From: JACNIV01 sp965370415
GTDB taxonomy: Bacteria > Cloacimonadota > Cloacimonadia > Cloacimonadales > TCS61
NCBI GenBank assembly: GCA_965370415.1
Contig: CBDUTJ010000019.1
Location: 1-51,906 of the forward strand
Length of the DNA: 51,906 nt
Direction: 5' to 3'
The notes beneath the pieces were generated by a model. The model did no database searches and was not told where the DNA came from. It saw only the letters and a program-made list of their open reading frames with translations. Both the position numbers and the translations under genes were made by a program. Positions 9,080 to 17,930 of this stretch are shown piece by piece. Position 1 is the stretch's first letter; each line of letters opens with the position of its first letter.

Positions 9080-10722
9080 AATTAAATAAAACGAGCAAAT
9101 GGGTAATTTCAATTAGTTTTATTGGTTGGCTGATCATTTTTATCCTGTTATTTAACACACAGAATATAATAGCAAAAAACCCCAATCAAACCAACCTGTA
9201 TAAAAAATTAAAATTATTTAATGAAGTGCTATTCAAATTACGGGAAAATTATGTTGATGAACTGGATATAGATGAATTGATTGAATCTGCTATCGATGGT
9301 ATGCTAAAAGAAACCGACCCGCACACAACATATTTCACACCCGATGAATTTGACCGCTTCAGCACAGATACCAAAGGGGAGTTCGGTGGATTGGGAATAT
9401 CGATCGATAAAAAAGGTGACTATATCACTGTAGTTTCACCAATTGAAGGGACTCCAGCCTATAGAATGGGAATTATGGCAGGTGATAAAATAAGTAAAGT
9501 AGATGGTAAAAATATCGTTGGTATGAAAACTGATGAATCTATCAAGCTGATGCGCGGAGAGCCTGGAACAAAGGTTACTATCACCATTTTACGACCGGGC
9601 GTAGAAGGAGAACTGGATTTCGAGATCATACGGGATATAATTAAAATAAAGAGCATTCCATATGCTTTCAAACTGGATAGTGGTGTGGGATACATCAGGG
9701 TCAGGCAATTCAATGCAAACACCACAAAAGAATTAAGAGCTGCACTCGATAACCTTGAAGGTGAAGGTATTCGTGGTCTTCTTATCGATCTCAGGTTCAA
9801 TCCCGGAGGACTTTTAAACGAGGCTATTAACACAGTTAACGAATTTATTGGCAAAAATAAACGTGTTGTATTCACCAAGGGAAGAACTAAACAAACGAAC
9901 CTGGATTATTTAACAAGATACAACCGTATAAGATCGGGATATCCTGTAATTGTTCTCATCAATGGCGGTTCTGCCAGTGCATCCGAGATATTTGCCGGTT
10001 CTCTGCAGGACTGGGATAAAGGGCTTGTTGTAGGTAAAACCTCTTTTGGTAAAGGTTCCGTACAAAAATTATTTCATCTCTCCGATGGTAATGGTATTAA
10101 GGTTACTACTGCCAAGTACTATATAAATTCCGGTAGGTGTATTCATAAAGACCTGAATGATAAAATATTAAAAGATGAACGGGTTAAGAATGGTGATATA
10201 ACAAAAGAAGAAATTGAAAAGATGGAAAAAGAAGCCGATGAAGAAAATCATAAGAATGTATATTATACTTCCAAAGGCAGAAAAGTGTACGGTGGCGGGG
10301 GAATCAATCCTGATATCGAGATCGAACAAACCCGTCTTACTACCCTGGGTGTGGAACTAAGAAGGAAAAATACATTTTTCAATTTTTCAGTTAATTATAT
10401 GATAGATCATGAAAACGAGATCATAAAGAATTTCAAAGTAGGGGATAAGCTGTTCAAGGAATTTTTACAATTTGCCAAAAAAGAAGGAATTGAATTTGAA
10501 CAATCTGAAGTAGATAGTACTTATAGCTGGATCAAAAATGAACTGAACAGTAACATCATCGGGCGCAAGTTTGGAGATGTTGAGCAATACAAGATCGCTA
10601 TTCATGAAGATACTCAGCTTCAGGAAACACTTAAAATATTTGATAAATACAAAACCCTTGATAAGATGTTCTTTTATGCTGAGGAACTGAACACTCTGAA
10701 AGAAAAAGAAGAAAAGAAATAA
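9076..10722 (+). CDS. C-terminal processing protease, S41 family with PDZ domain
   Basis: Periplasmic serine protease of the CtpA/Prc type. N-terminal hydrophobic anchor (10-27), then DEFDRFSTDTKGEFGGLGISI leading into a PDZ domain (~105-185). The catalytic domain contains FNPGGLLNEA and INGGSASASEIFAGSL with Ser301, and VGKTSFGKGSVQ with Lys326; the 25-residue spacing is right for the Ser/Lys dyad. 548 residues with a ~130-residue C-terminal helical extension. Last gene of the plus-strand run, ending before a clear terminator. The exact physiological target cannot be told. Confidence 0.92.
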   Translation: MKLNKTSKWVISISFIGWLIIFILLFNTQNIIAKNPNQTNLYKKLKLFNEVLFKLRENYVDELDIDELIESAIDGMLKETDPHTTYFTPDEFDRFSTDTKGEFGGLGISIDKKGDYITVVSPIEGTPAYRMGIMAGDKISKVDGKNIVGMKTDESIKLMRGEPGTKVTITILRPGVEGELDFEIIRDIIKIKSIPYAFKLDSGVGYIRVRQFNANTTKELRAALDNLEGEGIRGLLIDLRFNPGGLLNEAINTVNEFIGKNKRVVFTKGRTKQTNLDYLTRYNRIRSGYPVIVLINGGSASASEIFAGSLQDWDKGLVVGKTSFGKGSVQKLFHLSDGNGIKVTTAKYYINSGRCIHKDLNDKILKDERVKNGDITKEEIEKMEKEADEENHKNVYYTSKGRKVYGGGGINPDIEIEQTRLTTLGVELRRKNTFFNFSVNYMIDHENEIIKNFKVGDKLFKEFLQFAKKEGIEFEQSEVDSTYSWIKNELNSNIIGRKFGDVEQYKIAIHEDTQLQETLKIFDKYKTLDKMFFYAEELNTLKEKEEKK

Positions 10723-10747
10723 ATTCTTTGTAAATAAAATATTTCTG

Positions 10748-10772
10748 AAAGCCGCATTATTGCGGCTTTTTT
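10748..10772. terminator. Bidirectional rho-independent terminator
   Basis: AAAGCCGC (10748-10755) and GCGGCTTT (10762-10769) form an 8-bp stem with loop ATTATT and a following T run. It lies between the convergent CtpA-type gene and the DUF3795 gene. Confidence 0.9.
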
Positions 10773-10783
10773 CTTAATTGCTT

Positions 10784-11131
10784 TTACAGATTTGCCCTGA
10801 TATCATCCAGAACTTTCTTTGCATCAGGAACAAAACCGAAAAATTCTATGATATGTTCACAACCATAATCATCACAATAAGCGCAATTTGGAATGTCTTT
10901 TTCCAGACAGCATTTTCTTATCGGGCAAACTTTACAATGACTGAACAATCTGCCTTTTTTCTGCAAGCAACCATCACAAAAAATACTTTCGGGTTGTATA
11001 TCTGCTTTAAATTCTTTTGACCATTGTTTTGCTGTTTTTTTTCGTAATTCTTCATCATTATTTTGCGTTGCGATAAAAGCCGGACATTCTGTACAGCATA
11101 AACCGCAGTATGCTATCATTCTATTCATCAT
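10784..11131 (-). CDS. Cysteine-rich DUF3795-family protein
   Basis: 115 residues packed with cysteines: YCGLCCTECPAF near the start, then CDGC, CKVC, CCLE, CAYC and GCEHI. This pattern matches the DUF3795 family of small proteins, which probably bind a metal or Fe-S centre; no function is established that I can name. The second Met (MIAYCG) is a possible start. The N-terminus overlaps the end of the LapA-like gene by 11 bp, so it is last in the long minus-strand run. Confidence 0.8.
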   Translation of the reverse strand: MMNRMIAYCGLCCTECPAFIATQNNDEELRKKTAKQWSKEFKADIQPESIFCDGCLQKKGRLFSHCKVCPIRKCCLEKDIPNCAYCDDYGCEHIIEFFGFVPDAKKVLDDIRANL

Positions 11132-11348
11132 CTTCTTCTTTCATTCTGGGCGGATGCTTTTTTCTATGAATTTTGGCAGTTATGAAGCCGATTACAAATC
11201 CCATAATAAGGATAGAAGGCAATAAGATTATCCGTGACATACTGATCTTCCAGAAATAAATACTAAAATCAACAACTTCCGTATTTTGAAGAAGAATTAT
11301 CAGAAATAAGAATATCAAGAATATGATAATAACTGTTTTAACTTTCAT
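11121..11348 (-). CDS. Small LapA-like (DUF1049) membrane protein
   Basis: 75 residues: a first membrane helix (VKTVIIIFLIFLFLIILL), then QNTEVVDFSIYFWKISMS, a second helix (LLPSILIMGFVIGFITA) and a charged tail (KIHRKKHPPRMKEEDDE). The QNTEVVxFxxxFW signature between two helices is that of the LapA/DUF1049 family (in E. coli, envelope lipopolysaccharide assembly). The role here is inferred from family only. Confidence 0.78.
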   Translation of the reverse strand: MKVKTVIIIFLIFLFLIILLQNTEVVDFSIYFWKISMSRIILLPSILIMGFVIGFITAKIHRKKHPPRMKEEDDE

Positions 11349-11363
11349 ATAACTATTCTCCTA

Positions 11364-12263
11364 TTATTTCACTTTTTTCAACCAGTCGAGCGGAACTCTA
11401 AATATTTCCTTTTGTTCATTAGTTATTATCAATGTATTATCATCATCAAAACAGACAGCTTCACTTTGTTTTGCTTTTATGGGAAGCCACCAGATCTTTC
11501 CATGAAAATAATCATCGGTTTCACTCTCGAAAAGCCAGATTGAATTATAGGTGAGCACAGCTAATTTTTTCCCATCAAGAGTAGCATCAGCGGCAGTAAC
11601 CATCCCACCGATCTCGAAAGTACCCAGTAATTTTATTGGATTTTCCTTCAAAGGATCCATGCTGTCGAAACGGTAAAGATGGGTTTGAGTATCGGCACGA
11701 TGTTTGGTGAGTAAGAATAATTTTTCGTTTGCCCAGAAAATCGCTTCGCAATCATAGTTATTGGGAACGGCAGGAAATTCGGTCTGTTCCGGGTAGTAGA
11801 AATTGATCTTCTGAAAATAGCGGGTTGTACCTGTGGAATAAGGCTGCGGATCTTTCAGTATGTAGATAGCCAGGTCACGGCGGGCGTTAAAATTATTGCC
11901 GCAAGCTCCGATATACAGGTTGCCGTTATTATCCACTGCCATGTCTTCCCAGTCAATATTCACAGCATCACCAATGTATACACCACCATCTTTTTCTTTA
12001 TACCATTCAGCGCGGTAAAGCTCACCATTCCTGTTAAAAGGAAAGATGCGGTTCTTACAGCCGGAATCGTTTAGTGTCCAATATACGTCATCCCATACAC
12101 GGCTTTTTACGATAGCACTGGATTCATCGATCTCAGCAAAATCGAAAGTGGTATAGGGAACAAGCTCCAGTGTATCTGCTTTGGGAAGGGAGACGGAAAT
12201 GACTTCTGCATTTAATATTGAAAGACAAAAGATCAAAAGGCTAAAGACTAAAATATTTTTCAT
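11364..12263 (-). CDS. Exported protein, possibly beta-propeller
   Basis: 299 residues with a clear signal peptide (MKNILVFSLLIFCLSILNA). The mature part has repeated beta-type segments typical of propellers, such as DESSAIVKSRVWDDVYWTLND, NIDWEDMAVDNNGNLYIGA and GGMVTAADATLDGKKLAVLT. These resemble secreted phytase-esterase-like or 'SdiA-regulated'-type propellers, but I do not recognise a specific family. No sorting domain at the C-terminus (ends DWLKKVK), so unlike the exported proteins after 26 kb it is probably periplasmic. Confidence 0.6.
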   Translation of the reverse strand: MKNILVFSLLIFCLSILNAEVISVSLPKADTLELVPYTTFDFAEIDESSAIVKSRVWDDVYWTLNDSGCKNRIFPFNRNGELYRAEWYKEKDGGVYIGDAVNIDWEDMAVDNNGNLYIGACGNNFNARRDLAIYILKDPQPYSTGTTRYFQKINFYYPEQTEFPAVPNNYDCEAIFWANEKLFLLTKHRADTQTHLYRFDSMDPLKENPIKLLGTFEIGGMVTAADATLDGKKLAVLTYNSIWLFESETDDYFHGKIWWLPIKAKQSEAVCFDDDNTLIITNEQKEIFRVPLDWLKKVK

Positions 12264-12274
12264 GATTGACCTTT

Positions 12275-12469
12275 TTAATTTTCAATTGAATAGAGAATTG
12301 CAGTATCAAGTATAGTATCCAAATCAGTATTAATTCCCCATTCTATTAGTTTTTTTGTTTTCAAAATTTCTTTGGTGGTTAATTTTCTATTAATTAATCT
12401 CTTTGCTTCTAATTGTACATCCTCAACTATTATACGATAAAGAGTATCATCATCATTAAATCCATTCAT
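12275..12469 (-). CDS. Small protein, paralogue of the next gene upstream
   Basis: 64 residues, acidic, unknown function. Aligns along its length with the 66-residue product of 12491-12691: both have D-D-x-(L/V)-x-x-x-I, then E-(D/Q)-(V/I)-Q-x-E-A, (N/G)RK(L/I)T(T/S), (K/S)x(I/G)E(W/A)G and N-x-D-(L/I)-D-T. Predicted all-helical. Such small EDVQxEA…RxLTxxE proteins occur as orphan genes in many bacteria without assigned function. Eleven bases separate it from the propeller-like gene. Confidence 0.6.
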   Translation of the reverse strand: MNGFNDDDTLYRIIVEDVQLEAKRLINRKLTTKEILKTKKLIEWGINTDLDTILDTAILYSIEN

Positions 12470-12490
12470 ATCATCCTCACTTTATGTAAA

Positions 12491-12691
12491 TTAATGGAAA
12501 TTTTCAAGTTCTTGAAAACATGTTTCGTAAACAGTATCAATGTCGAAGTTTAAACCGGCTTCAATTCCTTTAGATATTGTATAAATTTCACTAGAAGTTA
12601 TTTTTCTTCCAAGGAGTTTTAATGCTTCATTTTGGATTTGTTCAATAGTAATATAAAAAACTAAATCGTCCGAATTTATCATCTTCATCAA
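12491..12691 (-). CDS. Small protein, tandem paralogue of 12275-12469
   Basis: 66 residues, helical, unknown function; see its paralogue for the shared motif. It starts five bases after the stop of the 303-residue gene upstream (12697-13608), so the three are almost certainly co-transcribed and perhaps functionally linked. AGGAGG lies just before the start, and the second Met (MKMINSDD) is an equally placed alternative start. Confidence 0.62.
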   Translation of the reverse strand: MMKMINSDDLVFYITIEQIQNEALKLLGRKITSSEIYTISKGIEAGLNFDIDTVYETCFQELENFH

Positions 12692-12696
12692 ACCTC

Positions 12697-13608
12697 CTAT
12701 AATTGAAAATCTTTTCTCATCTGTATAAGATTCTTTTCCGCTGAATAAAGTAATCCGATCTTATCAGGTATAATGTTTATTATTTGATTTCTCATATCAG
12801 GGAATGAGTTTGCCACTTGATTGTATTTTTTGTCATCATGGGTAATGATATATAGTTTAGTTTTGTACTCTCTTAGAGTCGAAAGCCTTCCGAACCCAGA
12901 CCAGACACCTGTTGAAAATTCGACCTCAAATGCATATTCTGGATAATAATCACTATTTGTTTTACGAAACCATACTACATCAATATTTCTCAAAGACTTA
13001 TAATCTGCATATTGAAGCTGTGGACATGATTGTAATGTAGTTAATGAATCTAATCTTAAATTATTAAATTTCTTACTTTTATTAGGACAATATGTATTAA
13101 ATCCCCGGATGTTTCCAATATCTATCAATCTTCCTTGAATTATTGTATGAAAGGATTCAATAGGATTTATGTACTTTGCTTTTGTATAGGGAGAAGAATG
13201 TACCATATCCCAATTATTAATATACTTTGAACAATCAAATTGATTGTTTCTGCCTTTCAATACCAAATTTAAATCTCGTGTGAAATTAATCTTATATTCA
13301 CCATTGCGATCATGACTGATTTTTGGTAATAAATCAATTAAAACTTTAGTAGGAAGAAATATAACTTGCTTGAGACTTCCACATACAAAAGCAATGAATG
13401 AATTGCTCAAGTTGTACATTTCTTCAGCAGTAATATAATTTAATCCGAAAAAGAAACGTTTACCAATATCAGAAGCAACTCGCACAAGTACATTAGAATT
13501 ACTAATTCTAAAAGCATTAGCTCTTAAAAGTTTTTCTGGTTGTAAATTATCATTTTGAAGTCTTGCTTCTTCTATAAATTCGTTAAACAATCTTTTCGAT
13601 TCTTTCAT
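12697..13608 (-). CDS. Hypothetical protein with a possible PD-(D/E)xK nuclease-like core
   Basis: 303 residues, no signal peptide, no membrane segment, strongly AT-rich coding sequence compared with the adjacent hslU. I do not recognise the family with certainty. The C-terminal third reads RNIDVVWF, about 14 residues, YAFEVEFSTGVWSGFGRLS, then KLYIITHDDKK. The order of an Asp after one strand, an E-x-E in the next and a following helix recalls restriction-endonuclease-like folds that use an EVE(H/F)STG strand. The N-terminal half is helical. It lies 13 bp after the Mth938-like gene and 5 bp before the small paralogues. A defence or DNA-processing role is only a guess. Confidence 0.5.
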   Translation of the reverse strand: MKESKRLFNEFIEEARLQNDNLQPEKLLRANAFRISNSNVLVRVASDIGKRFFFGLNYITAEEMYNLSNSFIAFVCGSLKQVIFLPTKVLIDLLPKISHDRNGEYKINFTRDLNLVLKGRNNQFDCSKYINNWDMVHSSPYTKAKYINPIESFHTIIQGRLIDIGNIRGFNTYCPNKSKKFNNLRLDSLTTLQSCPQLQYADYKSLRNIDVVWFRKTNSDYYPEYAFEVEFSTGVWSGFGRLSTLREYKTKLYIITHDDKKYNQVANSFPDMRNQIINIIPDKIGLLYSAEKNLIQMRKDFQL

Positions 13609-13621
13609 TGAATTTTCTCCT

Positions 13622-13963
13622 TCAACACGTCAAATGCAAGGCAGCGATCACTTTCTTGCTTTCTGATATTTCGTTGTAAGTATTCACGGCTTTACCGGTT
13701 TTCTCGATTATCAGTTCAATGTTCCTGTCTTTAAAATGGGCGATAACTTTTTTATCTATCTTCATAAGGTCGTATGCTCCGGTACCGAAGATGATCACAT
13801 CTGCTTCTGCTTCCAGCAATTCGGGAATATCTTCCAATTCTACTTTATGCGAGCGTTTCCTCCACCAGGAAGCATCTATCTTACCGGGAAACAGAATCAG
13901 GTCACTGGTGTAGATTTCACCATCTATCAGAATAGAACCGAACGAATATGATTCTATTTTCAT
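13622..13963 (-). CDS. Mth938-domain (DUF498) protein
   Basis: 113 residues. IESYSFGSILIDGEIYTSDL, then WWRKRSHKVELEDI, ADVIIFGTGAYDLM and the terminal ESKKVIAALHLTC match the Mth938/DUF498 family, a small alpha/beta fold also seen in NDUFAF3. Biochemical role unknown. It overlaps the hslU stop by one base and is therefore part of the ftsH-hslVU transcription unit. Confidence 0.8.
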   Translation of the reverse strand: MKIESYSFGSILIDGEIYTSDLILFPGKIDASWWRKRSHKVELEDIPELLEAEADVIIFGTGAYDLMKIDKKVIAHFKDRNIELIIEKTGKAVNTYNEISESKKVIAALHLTC

Positions 13964-15318
13964 TATAAAATATATTTGGAGAGGTCTTCATCGGTGATGA
14001 TCCTGTTCAGTTTATTTTTGACCATATCCTTTGTGATGTAAGCAGTTTTGAATTTCTTATCCGGCATATCGAAAAGGTATTCATCCAACAGGGCGTTCAT
14101 AATAGTATGCAGTCGTCGTGCCCCGATGTCTTCCATCTTTTCGTTTGCCCTGGATGCGAAATCGGCAATTTCTGTTACCGCATCATCTTCGAAATCCAGT
14201 TTAACACCTTCTGCAGCAAAAAGAGCTTTATACTGTTTTGTGAGGGAGTTCTTAGGATAGAGCAGGATCTTTTCCAGATCTTCTTTAGAAAGACTGTTCA
14301 GTTCTTCACGAATGGGGAACCTGCCCTGCAATTCCGGGATAAGGTCGGAAGGTTTGGCAACATTGAAAGCGCCCGCTGCAATAAACAGGACGTGAGAAGT
14401 ATCTATAAGTCCGTATTTGGTGGGAACGTTGGAACCTTCCACAATGGGAAGCAGGTCTCTTTGCACTCCGGATCGTGAAACATCGGCACCCACAAGGTTC
14501 TCATTTCCGGCAATTTTATCGAGCTCATCGATGAAAATGATGCCATTATTCTCTACTCTGTTCTTTGCTTCTTCGATAACTTCTTCTCTTTTTACAAGTC
14601 TGCTGGATTCTTCATCAACCAGATAATTGTAGGCTTCTTTCACCTTCATTTTTTTCTTTCTATCACCCTTTTTAAAAGGAAGAATTCCAGCCATGATATC
14701 TCCGAGATGAAAATCGATATTTTCCATGCCTGTTTGAGAGAATATTTCTATGTGTGAAGGCTTGGGACGTTCCGAACTTACTTCTACCTCCCGTTCATCC
14801 AATTCACCACTATCGAAGAGTTTTTCCATTTTTTTACGGATACGGTCATATCTTTCGGATTTTAGCTTTGTTTCTTCTTCTGTTTCATTGGGAACTACCG
14901 GTTGACGTGGATACAGAATATCGATGAGCCGGTTACGTGCATTCTTTTTAGCTTTTGCCTGCACCTGCCTGGTCATTTCGATGCGTACGTTATTCAGGGC
15001 AATATTCATAAGTTCGCGCACCATAGATTCCACATCACGACCCACATAACCCACTTCTGTAAATTTGGAAGCTTCCACCTTGATAAAAGGTGCATTTGCT
15101 AACCTGGAAAGACGCCTGGCTATCTCGGTTTTACCTACTCCGGTAGGACCTATAAGAATGATATTGTTAGGCATGATCTCATGCTGAAGTTCGCCTTCTA
15201 CTTGCTGACGGCGCCATCTATTCCGTAAAGCAATAGCCACAGCACGTTTAGCTTTATCCTGCCCGATTATGTATTTATCCAATTCTTCTACTATTTTTGC
15301 AGGTGTAAATCTTTTCAT
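13963..15318 (-). CDS. hslU: ATP-dependent protease ATPase subunit HslU
   Basis: AAA+ unfoldase that feeds substrates into HslV. 451 residues: FTPAKIVEELDKYIIGQDKAK N-terminus, Walker A GPTGVGKTE (57-65), the VGYVGRDVESMVREL pore motif, the I domain (roughly 110-240), Walker B IIFIDELDK, sensor region ELQGRFPIR, IGARRLHT, and the C-terminal KYIL that docks into HslV. One-base overlap with hslV upstream. Confidence 0.97.
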   Translation of the reverse strand: MKRFTPAKIVEELDKYIIGQDKAKRAVAIALRNRWRRQQVEGELQHEIMPNNIILIGPTGVGKTEIARRLSRLANAPFIKVEASKFTEVGYVGRDVESMVRELMNIALNNVRIEMTRQVQAKAKKNARNRLIDILYPRQPVVPNETEEETKLKSERYDRIRKKMEKLFDSGELDEREVEVSSERPKPSHIEIFSQTGMENIDFHLGDIMAGILPFKKGDRKKKMKVKEAYNYLVDEESSRLVKREEVIEEAKNRVENNGIIFIDELDKIAGNENLVGADVSRSGVQRDLLPIVEGSNVPTKYGLIDTSHVLFIAAGAFNVAKPSDLIPELQGRFPIREELNSLSKEDLEKILLYPKNSLTKQYKALFAAEGVKLDFEDDAVTEIADFASRANEKMEDIGARRLHTIMNALLDEYLFDMPDKKFKTAYITKDMVKNKLNRIITDEDLSKYIL

Positions 15319-15851
15319 TATAATTCCTCGATAGAAATTTGATCATTGGTATAAATACATATTTCGGCTGCTATTTTAAGTGATCTTTCCACGATCTCTT
15401 TTGCCGAAAGCTTTGATTCATGCAGTAATGCTTTGGCGGCAGCTACAGCATAACTTCCACCGGAACCGATTCCCACAACTCCCTCATCTGGTTCCAGAAC
15501 ATCACCTGTACCGGAAATAATGAGCAGGGAGTTTGCGTCTGCAACAATGATCATCGCTTCCAGCCTGCGCAGGATCTTATCGGAACGCCATTCTTTTGCC
15601 AGTTCCACAGCCGCTCGTTTAAGATTGCCCTTGTATTCTTTTAATTTACCTTCAAATTTTTCAAAAAGAGTAAAAGCATCGGCAGTTGCTCCAGCGAAGC
15701 CAGCGATCACTTTGCCTTCGAACAGTTTTCGGATTTTCTGTGCTGTAGCTTTGATCACAGTATTACCCATGGTGACCTGTCCATCACCACCCAATGCGAC
15801 TTTACCATCTCGTTTTACACCGATTATTGTTGTTCCGTGCATCTCATTCAT
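15318..15851 (-). CDS. hslV: ATP-dependent protease peptidase subunit HslV
   Basis: Threonine peptidase of the HslVU complex. The catalytic Thr lies in HGTTIIGVKRDGKVALGGDG after a short propeptide (MNEMHG), so maturation is needed, as in the CodW/T. maritima type. KVIAGFAGATADAFTLFEKFE and IGSGGSYAVAAAKAL are further signatures. 177 residues, normal. Met4 (MHGTT) is an alternative start. Confidence 0.96.
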   Translation of the reverse strand: MNEMHGTTIIGVKRDGKVALGGDGQVTMGNTVIKATAQKIRKLFEGKVIAGFAGATADAFTLFEKFEGKLKEYKGNLKRAAVELAKEWRSDKILRRLEAMIIVADANSLLIISGTGDVLEPDEGVVGIGSGGSYAVAAAKALLHESKLSAKEIVERSLKIAAEICIYTNDQISIEEL

Positions 15852-15875
15852 ATCTTCATCCTCAATGAGTAATAT

Positions 15876-17930
15876 TTATTTTTCCGTTTCCTTCTTGGCT
15901 TCAACTTTTTTTTCAGGAACGGATTTTGTTTTTTCTTTTGAGTCAGTTGCTATATCTGTTTCCGGTTTTGTTTGAGGTTTTGCTTTTTTCCTGATTTTAG
16001 CTTTTTTGGCAGCTTTGGAAATATCCTTCTTAATGTCTTGGATCCTGGCGAATTTCTTTTTCAGGAATTCCTGCTCTTTTTTGCCTACCGATTTCATAGC
16101 CAGATTGAATATCTCATCAGTATCCAGTGTTTCCTTCTCAAGTAGTTCTTCTGCCATTTCTTCTAAAAGTTCTCGTTTATTTGCCAGTATTTCCAGTGAT
16201 CTTTTATGTGCTGTTATTATTATTCTTCGTATCTCAGAATCGATGAGCCGGGCTGTTTCTTCGCTGATAGTCTCATGCTGAGAAATGTCTCTACCCAGAA
16301 AAATCTGACTTTCTTTCTTGGCTACGGTCATCGGACCGATCTTATCGCTCATGCCCCAATTGCACACCATTTGTTTTGCCAGGTCTGTAGCTCTCTGGAT
16401 GTCGTTGGATGCGCCGGTGGAGATCTCTTCAAATATAATCTCTTCTGCCGAACGTCCACCCATCAATCCTACGATGCTCTCTTCCATGTAACTTTGCGAA
16501 TAATAAGATTTTTCGGTTTGCAGAAAGTGTGTTGCACCACCTGTAAAGCCACGTGGGATAATTGTGACTTTATGGATTGGTTCCACTTTTTCCAGGAATA
16601 AGGAGCAGAGCACGTGACCCGATTCATGGACAGCAGTGATCTTTTTATCTTCATCAGTAATGACCTTGCTTTTTCTGGCTTTACCAAGAGTTACCTTATC
16701 TTTTGCTTCTTCGAAGTCATCCATTTCAATTTTTTTCTTATTTTTACTGGCAGCAAGAAGTGCTGCTTCGTTAACCAGATTTGCCAGGTCGGCTCCACTG
16801 AAACCTGGAGTAATTCGTGCAATAATGCCAAGGTTCACTTCTTTGGCAATGGGAAGTTTACGTGTGTGAACGTCCAGAATACCTTCCCTACCTTTTATGT
16901 CGGGCAGATCTACAATTATCTGACGATCGAACCTGCCGGGACGCAATAGGGCTGGGTCGAGAATGTCCGGGCGATTTGTAGCTGCAATAATGATGACCGA
17001 ATCGTTAGGATCGAATCCATCCATTTCTACCAGTAACTGATTCAGGGTTTGTTCACGTTCATCGTGACCACCACCTAAACCTGAGCCGCGATGGCGTCCC
17101 ACAGCATCTATTTCGTCGATAAAAGCTATACAGGGAGCATTCTTTTTGGCTTCGGCAAACATATCTCGCACACGTGATGCACCCACACCCACGAACATTT
17201 CTACGAAATCGGAACCACTAATGCTGTAGAAAGGAACTTGTGCTTCACCGGCAACTGCTTTAGCCAGGAGTGTTTTACCGGTTCCCGGTCTTCCCAGAAG
17301 TAATACCCCGCGGGGTATCCTGCCGCCAAGACGCTGGAATTTCTTTGGTGCTTTCAAGAATTCCACGATCTCTTCCAGTTCTTCTTTGGCTTCATCAACA
17401 CCTGCCACATCCTTAAAAGTGATCTTTGTTTTACCTCCAGAAGCAAGCTTTGCCCTGCTTTTCCCAAAACTGAAAGCCTGTCCTGCACCACCACGCATAC
17501 CGCGCATCAAGAATATCCAGATTCCAATAAAAATAAGAAATGGAAACCAGGAAAGCAACATTCCCAGTAGTTTAGAAGGTTTTTGTGAATTTACATTTAT
17601 TCCCTGCGAAGAAAGATCTTTTACGAAATTGGCATCCGGATCGAAGGGAAGGTAAACAAACAGCTTTTGACCATCCTCCAGAAGCAGTGTAACATCCCGA
17701 TCATTTATCTGAATGCTTCTCACCATTTTATTCTTATAAAAATCTTCAAACTGTGAATATGTGATAATGTTATTTTTAGTGCTGTTCATACGAGACATTT
17801 GGAAAACAACAACAATAAATAACAACAGCACGATCCAGAACGTGATCGTCTGAGATTTTTTCATTTTCGGTAATTTCGGTGGAATAGGTTGTTTTTTATG
17901 ATCCTGATTATTTCTTTTATTTTGTTGCAT
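15876..17930 (-). CDS. ftsH: ATP-dependent zinc metalloprotease FtsH
   Basis: Membrane-anchored AAA+ protease degrading damaged membrane proteins and some regulators. 684 residues. Two membrane helices (about 29-45 and 121-142) flank a periplasmic domain. AAA domain from FKDVAGVDEAKEEL (172-185); Walker A reads GRPGTGKT (213-220), with Arg where most FtsH have Pro (GPPGTGKT). Zinc motif HESGH at 435-439. An unusual ~55-residue Lys/Glu-rich tail (KKAKIRKKAKPQTKPE…KKETEK) follows the peptidase domain. It overlaps hpt by one base. Confidence 0.96.
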   Translation of the reverse strand: MQQNKRNNQDHKKQPIPPKLPKMKKSQTITFWIVLLLFIVVVFQMSRMNSTKNNIITYSQFEDFYKNKMVRSIQINDRDVTLLLEDGQKLFVYLPFDPDANFVKDLSSQGINVNSQKPSKLLGMLLSWFPFLIFIGIWIFLMRGMRGGAGQAFSFGKSRAKLASGGKTKITFKDVAGVDEAKEELEEIVEFLKAPKKFQRLGGRIPRGVLLLGRPGTGKTLLAKAVAGEAQVPFYSISGSDFVEMFVGVGASRVRDMFAEAKKNAPCIAFIDEIDAVGRHRGSGLGGGHDEREQTLNQLLVEMDGFDPNDSVIIIAATNRPDILDPALLRPGRFDRQIIVDLPDIKGREGILDVHTRKLPIAKEVNLGIIARITPGFSGADLANLVNEAALLAASKNKKKIEMDDFEEAKDKVTLGKARKSKVITDEDKKITAVHESGHVLCSLFLEKVEPIHKVTIIPRGFTGGATHFLQTEKSYYSQSYMEESIVGLMGGRSAEEIIFEEISTGASNDIQRATDLAKQMVCNWGMSDKIGPMTVAKKESQIFLGRDISQHETISEETARLIDSEIRRIIITAHKRSLEILANKRELLEEMAEELLEKETLDTDEIFNLAMKSVGKKEQEFLKKKFARIQDIKKDISKAAKKAKIRKKAKPQTKPETDIATDSKEKTKSVPEKKVEAKKETEK

